From Pocillopora verrucosa (taxonomy: Eukaryota > Cnidaria > Anthozoa > Scleractinia > Pocilloporidae): a DNA stretch of 64,000 bases. The translations under genes and the position numbers were made by a program. The number at the start of each line of letters is the position of its first letter. Within the stretch, counting starts at the first letter, position 1. The notes under the pieces were generated by a model that made no database searches, was not told the origin of the DNA, and saw only the letters and a list, made by a program, of their open reading frames with translations. Location: assembly GCF_036669915.1 (NCBI RefSeq), contig NC_089313.1, positions 8,455,126 to 8,519,125 on the forward strand, in the 5' to 3' direction. Shown piece after piece: positions 12,601 through 24,600 of this stretch.

Positions 12601-15600
12601 TTTAGTCAAGTGCATGTTGCTGGTGCTAGCCCTTAAGTGGAAACAGTGCCTGGGTGGAATCGCGATTTAAAGAGCGGAATTTCGAAGTGATGGGTAACGG
12701 ACGCTTATTTGGAGCTGAACTTATCTTGATTACAGTCGAGCTTTCCTGGAAGACCACTTGAAAGCGACCACTTTTCCAAGAGACAAAAATGATAGCTTTT
12801 GTTTTATTTATCAGCTTGTGATTGCAATCCTTAAAAAATTTCCAAGGCGAACCTGTTGTATGTGGCCAAACGGGATTGGCATTTTAGGTGTTAGCTTGTA
12901 AAAACGAAGTTCAACTGTATTGACTGTCATAGAGAGAGATATGTTTCGATGTTTGACACAAATTCCAGTGTTAATAGAGTAAATAGAGTGAAATATTTCT
13001 AACCTGGTCTACAAAAAAGTCTGTCTGCTTTTCTATCCGCACAAGGGACGCTCACAGCACTGCTGATTCTATGCATGTTGTATCTGGCTTTCGTATATGG
13101 CCTTAGTCACTTATGAGTTATCTGTGAATCGCTTTTAGAGCGTGGAACCGTCAGCTCCGAAGGTTTGAGGTTCGATTCTTCGTGAGGCTTTCTAATTTTA
13201 TTCTTTGTTTAACAATCGTGACACTCAGAATAATCATCTTCCTTTATAAATGCCATTGTTAAAAAAAAAAAAAAGCGCCATTTTCTTTGCAGTCATGGAT
13301 CCAACTAAATATTAAGATACAAAATACCTGAACTGCTTCCATCTTTCCTGGCTCGTTTAGACTGTGATGATGTGGGCGTATCTGATTTCCTCTTCACCGC
13401 AATAGTCGTAGCAGTAGTTGACGCAGAGGTCGAAGACACCGTTGTTGTGGGAGTTGAGGTAGGTTTGGTTGCTGTGATGGGCTTCATGGTGGCAGACACA
13501 GGTTTTACGGCGAGGATCTCTGCTCTCTCGGGTGTCTTGTCCTTTGACCTAAACACCAAAGAAGAACATTGAACAACAGACTTCAATAATTTTACAAGCT
13601 TTTTTTCGGCTGATGGTTACCCTAGTTAACCAATTCGCAAGCCCAGATTATTTGGCACCCAGACCCTTTCCCTTAGGGCCGGGCCAAACGCAAGTAACAT
13701 TTCAACGCAACCTCTTGGAACATTGTTGGATCGTGTTTTGAGATGTGGTAGAGGAGATGGCCAAACGTGCGCAAAATCTTGCAACAGTTTATTTCGTTGA
13801 CCTTTATGTACCTACTTTTGCTTCCATATCGCACACGCTGATACCAAGAGCGCCTTATAACAGTTCGTTCCCTTGTCTCTCTTGAGTGTTGCAACTTTGC
13901 GAATATGTTCTAAAGGCACGGACAATCCTCCAACGTGTCTAGCAACGACGTGGTCTCCATCTCAGTCCACATTCTTGGTGACCCGTGACCTGGGTATTAT
14001 TTGCTGTCATGTTTAAAGACGAAAACCTATAATTGCGCGCGTGCTCTGATGCAACTTGTTGCTAAAAGGTGGCCAATCGCGTGTAACACGGTGCGCAAAA
14101 CAATGTTGCAAGACGCTGCGTTGAAATGTTGCGTGCGTTTGGTCGGGCCATCATCCACTGCTTTTCCTTTTCTGGTTTAAAGAAGGGAAGGAAGTATTCA
14201 TTAACTAAATGGATGCTCGAAAGGGAGTATACCTATGTCTTACCAAAGGACACCTCACGATCACCCATCAGTAGAACTCGAATCCAGATCGTTTGATTAA
14301 TTGTAATAACATGACGCTACCGAGTCTTCCCTTCGGATCCTTTACAGATTACACTCAGGCCAACATGAAAATTGTACGGTGTAGGTACGTTTATTTATGA
14401 ATCAAATTAACTATTCTTACTTGCTTGTGAATCCTGTCGTTGCATTTTCACCGATTCTCGAGTCCAGTGCCACTAAATTCTAAATAGGAAAAATATTCAG
14501 TTCAACGTAAAGATACTTTTCCTGGAGAAACGTGTAACTCCACAGCCTGCGTGATAATTCTTTACACAGAGCAGTTTTCCAACGAATGTGAGAGGTAATC
14601 CGGGATATTACCTCTGGTAACGCACAGATAAGAAAAAGATGTGCAGTATTTACAAAAATGCTAGAAACCAGTTGTTGACGAGCTGGGGTATGAAGTAGGT
14701 TCAAGCGCCAGTATACTGCTCAGATAAGTCGTGTTTGTAAATGGATAAAAAAAGGTGGCAAATTTAGAGCTGGTTCGTCGAAAATAGGAGAATGTTATTC
14801 AAATGGAACGAGTGTGGGACAAACAAAATATCCAAATCCCACAAGAAACCTATGACCTAGGGAGACCGACATGACCCAAAGACCCAGCTTCAAATGTACT
14901 ATCTTCGTCAATCTACATGTAAACATCTTTTACCTGGGATGTGGCTGGAATGGAGTTCGACACCTGAGATGCGCCACTTGGGTTTGAATTTCCGGGGGGT
15001 GAAATAGCAGCTGAAGATCCTCCAAAAGGAACAGGCGAGTCACTGTGGAGCAGATGAGTACAAAGTATTTTGCAGCAAGACAAAGGCGGTCCGATTTGCG
15101 ATAGTCTACATCAATCAATGAAATTTTTCCATTTATCGCCCTGAAATTTTCCGCTATCGGACAGAGCATCGACGTTGCAAAGGTTTTCATTTCAAAACGG
15201 CAAGCGATGCTTTTTCTAACAAACGCATTTGCATTCTTAAAGCTAAAAAAAACTTCTAGGCGGCAGGAAATTCGGACTGCAAAGGCGATTCTTCGAATCG
15301 GAGATTTAAAAGGAATAGGAAAGCCTGTCAGGCATCGGCAAAAGCCCAAAGAGGATTAATATTTTCTTGGCCCAAGAGAAGTAATGTATAAGCCTTTTCC
15401 TCCCCTGCCTGACCTCGTGTCACCGAACGACATTCGAAAGTACAGCAAACAAGAAAATAAGAGAAAAGTGAAAATTTGCAAAGATAAAATGTCAAGAATA
15501 CTGCAGTATTTTCAAGAAAAGGAATAAGGACAGTAACCTTTACTTTACTTACCGTTACTGTTTTTTGAGTGTTGTAACACTCAAAAAAAATTGGGTTTTG

Positions 15601-18600
15601 CAGTTCTCGAATTTAAATGAACCAAATTTTCTAAAGGTATACGATTGAAAACAAACAAGGTTTTATGAACACAAGTACAACGTTGCTTCTATATAAGGGT
15701 CGTACAAGAAGAAAAAAACATAGCAAGCAGCACACCTCACTTCCATAGTTGAAACTAAGAGTGGAGTGATGCGGCGACGACCATCTTTGGTTCTGGTTTC
15801 CACTTGCTTTTCTAAAACATTCTACAGAGAAACAAAATCTGGCTTAATGAAAATAAATGGACATTACCAAATGCACGCGGTAGTTCTTCATTCACGGATC
15901 CAGGCCAAATTAGACCGTTCGAGACATTCAGTTAGTTAATTTTAAAAGCTAATTAGACAGGACGAATGCGTCCTAGTACTCTTAATTCTATCCAACTGAA
16001 TTGGGAAAGTTTGGTATTTCTGCAAAAGCAACACCTGAGAAACTAAAGCAACAAACTTAGCTCATATCGGATGCTGGGTTTTGGAAACAAACCTGGATAA
16101 CAGTGGTTGGAGGCCAGCGGTTTCACCATTGTGCTTTTCTGGCAATACAAGCTTAACCCTTAACACCCTGACATTATTAGTATTCATATTCTCCAAACTG
16201 TTCTCTTTACATTTCCTATGATACTGACGGGGAGAATTTATTTAGCAATCTGGGGCTTTTTTAATTGGAGATCAATTCTTTTATTCTCATGATCTTTGTA
16301 TTTGATTCAAGATTGATAATGTGAGGAGATATTAGAAGCCAGTGACTTTGGGAGAATAAAGGGTTAAAGGTTAAAAAAAAAATTGGATGTAAAGTTTATT
16401 ATCCAGTACGTATACGCATTTTAAAGGGCGAAATAAATCGAACATTTCCGCATGCGACATACATCAAATCAAAATTCCCAGTCTGTACTCACCACAGGAT
16501 CAATTGGGCTCCTTGTAACTGGACTGGTCAATGAATATGACGGACTCTTCATGGGAGTGCTGCCTGAAACACACAGAGAAAAATATAGAAGTCAATGAAA
16601 ACTCGTGTACTGTAATACCACCAGGTTAACAAAAGATGACGACTGGTACAAAGCTAAAGCTCGCAGAGCGAGCCTCCGTAAATATTAAGAAAAAAATGGT
16701 AACGTTGTGCCACTGGCGAAATATCAGGATTTTTCTGAGAATATTTAACATCGAAGAAAAAGGCAAGGGAACTAAAAACCAGTTTAACTATAGTAAATCA
16801 GCGTAAAAAAATACACAAGACTTAAAGGAACAAATAGAGAAGCGAGGTATATCGTAAGTGTGTTTTAATTCAAAACTATGGTTGACATTTTCATGTTAAG
16901 GATGCGATGGTTATCGGTGATATCGCCCTGATGCACGGTTGACCCAAGTTTCGTCGCCCCTTGATGTGGTTGTGTCGCCCTCAACTTTTGACCTTTAAGG
17001 GGGGCGACGAAACTTGGGGCGACCGTGCATGGGGACGAAGTCACCTGATACCGATGTGACGTTCATTCGGACACAATTCCTTACACTGTACTTCGCCTAC
17101 AGCGCAATACAGACATATTTTCATATTTGCTGACGAGGCACATTGAGCGAGCTTGGGCTGCCTATGGTACACCACGTTCTAAAAACACTTACCATTCATA
17201 GCTGACGAATCTTGCTTGGTTGGTGTTCCTGACGGAATCAACGGGGGAGGTGGAGCAGGAGGTTTGTTTGTGTTGGCCAGTGTCTGTTGTTTCATTGCGT
17301 GTCGTTGTTGAATCTTTAACATTTCGGGATTCTCAATAATGGCACTGGCTAAGTTCGTCTTGCTGCTGTTGATGCTAATGCCATAAACCTGTTTGTGGAA
17401 CTTTTCCTACAAAACAAACAAGGGAAAATGACGGTTGAATGGACAAATCCAAATTGAAATCTTAAATGCTGTACAGCAGTTAAGAATGACCTTCAATAAT
17501 CGAATTAAAACACTGACTGTGTGTGATTTAAACTCGACAACAACACATGATAATGTTGTAGAGAAACTACGTCGAGAACTCTACACTCTACTGTTAATAG
17601 TGCAAATTTTGTAATAGACATTAAATCGTGCCCAAAAAGGCACACAATCAAACGCTTTTTTAAGTAACATTCTTTAACCAAACGTTCATTTCAATTATTT
17701 CCTAACTTCATTTATTGCAGCATAATATTCTCCCATTTGTATTATCCTTCATACAAAAAGTGCAAAGATAATTATAATGTACTAAAAGACCATAAGTATG
17801 TATGTGGCATTTGGCAGACACTATGTCCACAAAATCTGGTCAGGGGAAAAAGTTTGGATTTCATGATTTGGCACCAAACACTAAGCTAGTTTAATTTAGA
17901 GATATTGAAATCTATTCCATCAGTTCTGTACGCTGATTACTTTTCAGTGTCTGGAAGGCCCTGCTTTCAGCAGATACTCTTTTAATGAAAAATGAGACTT
18001 AAGTGCATGACAACACATCTTTCTGATGATGTAGCTGCTCTACATGTATATCAATAACCAAAGCTGATTTATATTAATTCAGAGATTTCAGTAAAGAACA
18101 CACACCTTTTCCTCCTCAGTCATAGGCCTACCCAGTTCCTCAGCTGTGAAATCAGCATACGCCACAGATCCATCCCATGAACAAACCAGCAGCTGAAAAC
18201 CTGAATCACTCCTGCAAATTACAATTTTGCATGCTCGTTCACAATCATGTCAACAGCCATAACGTATTCCTTCAAGGTTTTCATGTTTTTAATTTCTAAG
18301 CAATTTCTAGGAGTGTGTAGGGTAGATATAATGTATTTATTTGTAAATATTTATTTGTGATACTGCCAAATTTCTTATGTCAAAAGTAGTTTAACATTAA
18401 CATGTACAGATTTTTGTCAAGAAGACTTACCAGGATACATCCATGATTGAGTGATTGAATAAGTCATGCATAACAACAAGAGGCCTCTTGAGGGATGTTA
18501 GCTGGTGTGGAGAAAGAGGGTTTCATCCAAAAATCAGTTTAGTTAAATTTGCAATTAAGGGAGTAACAGAGGACAGGGCTCATTTGAATGCAAGCTGTAA

Positions 18601-21600
18601 GTGCCTCTTTGACACCATTTCTTAGGGAGCCTTTTCTAAAATTTGACTCCACTGTGTTTAATTGAAATGTTTGCATTCTCATTATCAACTTCACCACTAC
18701 ATGATTGATCTAACCACTTTCAATAGCTTCTGTATACAATGTCACATATCTAGCACTGAATATTCAATCAGCAATATATATTATAAATTAAGTTATTCAC
18801 TGCATAGTCATGTCAAATTGTAGCTTGTAGTTTGCTTCAAAATTCAGGAAACATGTACATACCCACACTGAAAGAGACCTATCCCTGCTTCCAATTGCAC
18901 AACAAGAATATTGCTAAGGACAAAGATCAAACAATCATGTAAAAGGCATGTATATTTACATGTATACATGTACATTATACTATATGACAAAAATGAAATG
19001 ATCATAAATGATTTTGTAAATATGAACTCAAGGTACTTGTAAATGTTGAGTTTGGTTAGCAAATAAAAAGATAACTGATTCACTTCTCAAACACAGTCAC
19101 ATGTTACAAACTAAGAAAAAAAATTTTTAAAGTGGGTCTCTTTATCTATATGAAGATGCATTGAAGTCACTAAAATGTTTTCTGTAGCTAAGAGATGAAA
19201 CTGTAAAACTAGGGTCTGGGGTTCAATTCATAAGTCAGATTTTTGGTTTAAATTGTCCCAGGCTGGAAACAAATAAATAGCAATGCACTACAATAACGGT
19301 AACCAGTCAACTCGCCGACGGACCAACTCGCCGACGCCAACTCGCCGACGTATAAAATCGAGTAGAGACGTCGGCGAGTTGGTCGTCAATCCAATACAAC
19401 TTATTAGAAGTTAAACATACAGAAAAGTAAACGATATTTAGTAAAAAAACACTTGTGAACATTGGTGAACATCTAACAGAAGCTTAAACATTGGTGAACA
19501 TTGGTGAACATCACCAATGACTATAACAGCTTAAGACGCGAACGAGAAGTTATTGTGCGACAACAACACCGTAAAGACTCATCATGTCAATCGCTCAGAT
19601 TTTTCAACGAAAACTTGGCTTTCTAGACAAGATCTTTAGTAAAAAGCATTTCTTTTTATTTGCAAAAAAGTTTATAAGGATCTCAAGGCAAAAAAAGGGA
19701 AGTAAACATCACCAATGACTCAAACAGCTTCAAACTTTGAGTTTATAAGGATCTCAAGGCAAATTAACGTTAACATCGCCAATGAACAAAATTGGCTGTA
19801 GACGCCAATGAGTTGTGTGAGTCATTGGTGATGTTTACTTCGCTTTATTTGCCTTGAGATCCTTATAAACTTTGTTGCAAATAAAAAGAAATGCTTTTTA
19901 CTAAAGATCTCGTCTAGAAAGCCAAGTTTTCATTAAAAAATCTGAGCGATTGACATGATGTCGCACAATAACTCGTTCGCGTCTTAAGCTGTTATAGTCA
20001 TTGGTGATGTTCACCAATGTTCGCCAATGTTTAAGCTTCTGTTAGATGTTCACCAATGTTCACCAGTGTTTTTTTACTAAATATCGTTTACTTTTCTGTA
20101 TATTTAACTTCTAATAAGTTGTATTGGATTTGACGACCAACTCGCCGACGTCTCTACTCGATTTTACACGTCGGCGAGTTGGCGTCGGCGAGTTGGTCCG
20201 TCGGCGAGTTGACCGTAATTCACAATAATGTATGCCTTCATATAACAGTTAGGAAACACAAAAATAACTCCAGATTGCAAAGCCTCATCTTGAAAAAAAA
20301 AATCTGCTGTTGACATTATTGCAACATACAACAAAAATTTGATGATTAAAACGCAAGAATTCTCATTGATATAATCATGTAAATGTAAGCATCGAGGTTA
20401 CATGTATTTTAAATGTTACCTTGGGTCTAGATGATTCTTCACCAATTTTTTTTACAAATAGCTTTGGGTTGAATCTCTAAGAGTTAACAAATTCAGTGAA
20501 GTTAGTCTATAAAAGCCACTGTTGACTCTTGATTCTTGATTCCACTCTCCTAGCTCTACAGGACTACTTGTTGTAATATAAAGGTGACATTCACCAATTA
20601 AACTTTAGGTTTTAATCAACAGTCTCTTACAAAGTCACAGTAGAAAAACATGGTGGGTAGGTACTCTGAGTAAGCAATTCAAATGCAACTCAACACAGCA
20701 TTAGTTACACGACATTATGCTGTTCTAAGAACCTCCAAGTGCAAAAATATAAGGCATGTTAAATCACACAGTTCTAAGCACAAGTGTTTGGAATGTTAAA
20801 TTATACATCACTACTCTCGTGGAGCATAATCAGACAACATGATCAAAATCTGCTGTTATACAATTATTGTAGTTATACACAATTTTTTATTTTTCATCAT
20901 ATCAAATCTTACCACACATGTAATAGCTTTCCTGTGCCCAACAAAGTCCATTCTCATCTTCCAGCCATCCCGCTCAAGGATCTTTGCCACTGGGCCTGCA
21001 TTATTCATTGCATGTGCTGATACCACATAATGTCCATCAGGTGACCAACTGAGACGAAGAACGTGGGTGGTACCGCTGCATTCAGCAAATGGCTCAGTTA
21101 CTTCACTCTCTTGCTGCCAATCAGATGTTCGCCAAACCTTCAAAGTCTTGTCATCGGATTGAGAGGCAAGATATTTTCCAACAGGGTCCCAAGTGATGCC
21201 TTTGACCATACCACTGTGGCCCTTTAGTACAGTAACAACATCTGAAAAGAAATAAGATTTAAATAAGAGAAACAATATCATACAAGGTTGGGTCTCAAAA
21301 TAGTCTTTTAGATTGCCACAGCTTTAGCATTTCTTTGTCTATCAACTGAATTCATAACCTGGCCACCCTGGAGAGTTTCAAAACCTGATGTTTCTAGTGT
21401 GAAACCTTTATCATAATAAATTGACAAAGGGCTAGAGCTCAAAATATCAGCTTTAGAAACTCTCTTTAGAGGCCAACTTACATTACCAACTTATTTGATA
21501 AAAGCAAATTAACTCATAGTACAGCAGTTCATGAATCTCCCACAAATGCAACATCACAGTTTCTTTAGAAATTTACTCCCTTTTCCACATCTTAACCCTT

Positions 21601-24600
21601 TAACTCCCATGAGTGACCAAAACAGAATTTCTCCTTACAATATTGAAATAAAATCAAACAGACAAATGTTGAGAAAAAAATATCAATGATGGGACAAGTA
21701 ATTGATCTAATACCAGATTCGAAGCAGATAACGCTATCCAATGGATAAATCGCTATCTAGCAGATAAGTGATAGCAAAATGTATAGCGTTTTCCACCGAA
21801 TAGAGTTTTATCCAATGGATAGCGTTATCCAACTTTCAAACAACCGGTGCGTGAGTGAAAAGAGGTACATGTAACATGAGGCTGAAGTGTTTTGCTTAAG
21901 AACATAACACAATACACTTAACCAGCCAGGGCTCAAACTCTTGAGCTACAGATCTGAAGTCTGGCCAAACAACACTTCTGTTGTCACAACTACTCAATAG
22001 CACCCAATAATTATAAGCCCAAACATTCAAAATATCAAACTGTACATTGGTGTCTACTGGATGTTGTTCATTTCTTTGCAAGAGACATGTTTCAATTCAC
22101 AGTTTTGAGCAAGTTTGCACACACAAAAAAAAAATTTGACACTGCTACTGTCAGTAAAAGCTGAAATTGTGGCCACATACACTGTTCTTTTAAAATAATT
22201 TGAGAATTAGCCACTAACCTGGAAATCGTTGAGCATTCCAAATAGTGATGGTGTTGTCAACACTTCCTGATGCAAGGAAGCTGTCATCTGGAGACCATGC
22301 CAGATCCAACACATCTAACGCAAACACATGGGGTGAATGTCAAGAAAGAAGTGCTCATCAGCTTTATAACACAAGCTTACAAGGTTAAACCTTACACATT
22401 ACATACGCAAACTTGAAGACTGTTAATGCTAACAGTTCAAGTACAATTCAAACCTCTTACTAGCTAAGTTCCAAGTTGCATACTGTAAGTTCTGCACCAT
22501 GTTTTTTCCACTCAGAATTGTGGCTCAAGCATGAGAGCATGCAGGCTTTAAATCTGAGTAGCAAAAACAAACTTTCTTAACTAACAGTACCAATCAAAAA
22601 AACAAGATTACTAACTAAAGATACTTATTATATCTTTGGGTTCAACTAGGAAGGGAAGATTTTAATTCAAAAGAAACTTTTGAATTTTGTGGGCCTAACA
22701 GTTAAATATCACCTGATAATTAACCAATAAAAGCACATGCACTGACTGAGAAATATAACATGTTGCTTTCCACTGGCTAAGTGAAAAAGAGTAAGAGTGA
22801 AATTCTTAGTACAAAATTGTTCAGGCCTAAGAGTGGGTCATGTGACTTTCAGTGTGTATTTGTTTTTGTTGCATCCACCTTTTCTGATCTTTTCAGTCTT
22901 AACCCTTTAACTCCCAGGATCTGATTGTTAATTCTCCCTTCTAGCTGCTAGATATTTCCTTTAAACTAGTTGCAAGAATTTGGTGTTAGATCAAGATAAA
23001 AACTTTTACCTGATACATTTGAGTATTCTCATTACCTGTTTGATGGATAATGGATGGATATTGTAAGGAGAAGTTATATGCAAATCACTTCGGAGAGTTA
23101 AAGGGTTAATTTTTTCAAGATGTACACCTGTACATAAATGCATGGTTCTAAGTTTGCAGCTTGTAGTGGCACACATATACAAATATACAGGCATTAACCT
23201 GGCACAGCTAACAATAGTAGATGAGAAATAGTGCCAGTAAACAAATGTTAAAACCTTTGACCTTTGACCAGAGACTCACCTCCACTATGACCTCTTAGAG
23301 TGTTGACACATCTCCACTGCTCCACATTCAATTTACTGTTGTTTCCACCAAATACTGCTGCTGCTCCCATTATCCTGGTCCCAGTTCAAAGACAAATATC
23401 TACTATTAGAATAGCAGTTAGACTGTTTACATCTACTTGTGAGGATCAATTTGGCATGAGGTTTTCTCTGTTACCTTGCCATTTGCCAAATCATGATGAG
23501 TTTGTCATCTCCTCCAGTTGCAAGATATTTTCCACCACAAGACCATCTAACACAGTTCACACATGCTGAAAAATAATTCACTTATGATTTACAGTATTTC
23601 ATCAAACCTTTACACCCTAACATACAGTATATACATGTATATTCTCCATACTGTTCTCTGTACATTTCTTGAGGAGTTAACAAGGAGAATTTGTTTAACA
23701 ATCAATGCTCCCTGTGTCAGTGAACTTCCTTTATTCTCATGACCTAAATGTGTGATTCAGGGTCTTATTCTGGTGAAATATTACCATATTTATTCAGCTA
23801 TAAGCCAATCTCAGCTATGAGCCCAGACCCCAAACTTTGTACATGTAGACTTGGCATAACGAGAACCAAAAATAAATCTAAAACACCCAGTTATAAGCCA
23901 AGACCCATTCATTATTATAAGACTGAATTGTTACCTACGAAAAAACCTAACATTTTCAGAGAAAAAATCACATTAATTGTCATAAATGAGGCTTAGACAA
24001 TGGTGATTTATGGTAATTTAATATGCAAAGGACAAAAAAAGCTAACTATTCAATTGAAATGCAACAAATCATAACTCAGATAAATTAATGTGATCCAAAA
24101 ACTCAATTTAAAATTAACTTTCGGCTATGAGCCGAGACCCCTCTAGAGCCCAAATTTTAATTCACTTCAGATTTAATTTGTGTAAAAATCACTCAGCTTA
24201 TAGTTGAATAAATATGGTAGATGCCTGTCACTCCTAGGGATGAAAAGGCTAACGGGGAAACCCATCTACATAATGCTTTCAACACACAAAGCACATTCGT
24301 AACTCCTGCAGAGTTAAATGTTTGTTGTCTCTTGAACCTTATACACAGCAAAAGTAGATGGGATTGAAATGTTCAGCTGCCAAAACATAAGTAACATATT
24401 CATCTAAACAGAAAGTGCTAATATAATTGCACATGCGCAATGCACAAGTACATATTCAATCACTCAATTGATTGCACAACAACTCAATAAGATGCAGCCC
24501 ACCAAGATGATTGTCCATTTGGCACAATAACTTGGGAATATTTTCATTCATTTCATCTTCCTCATTTTTCACAGGAGCCATGTTCCAAATTGTGACTTTT

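Noticed and set aside
13372..13572. Plus-strand frame of valine-rich protein
   Set aside because: Shadow of the Ser/Thr-rich HIRA exon 17 on the other strand.
14930..15349. Minus-strand 139-codon open frame
   Set aside because: Its start lies in an intron and its frame differs from HIRA exon 15 (14934-15042), which is supported by splice sites and phase.
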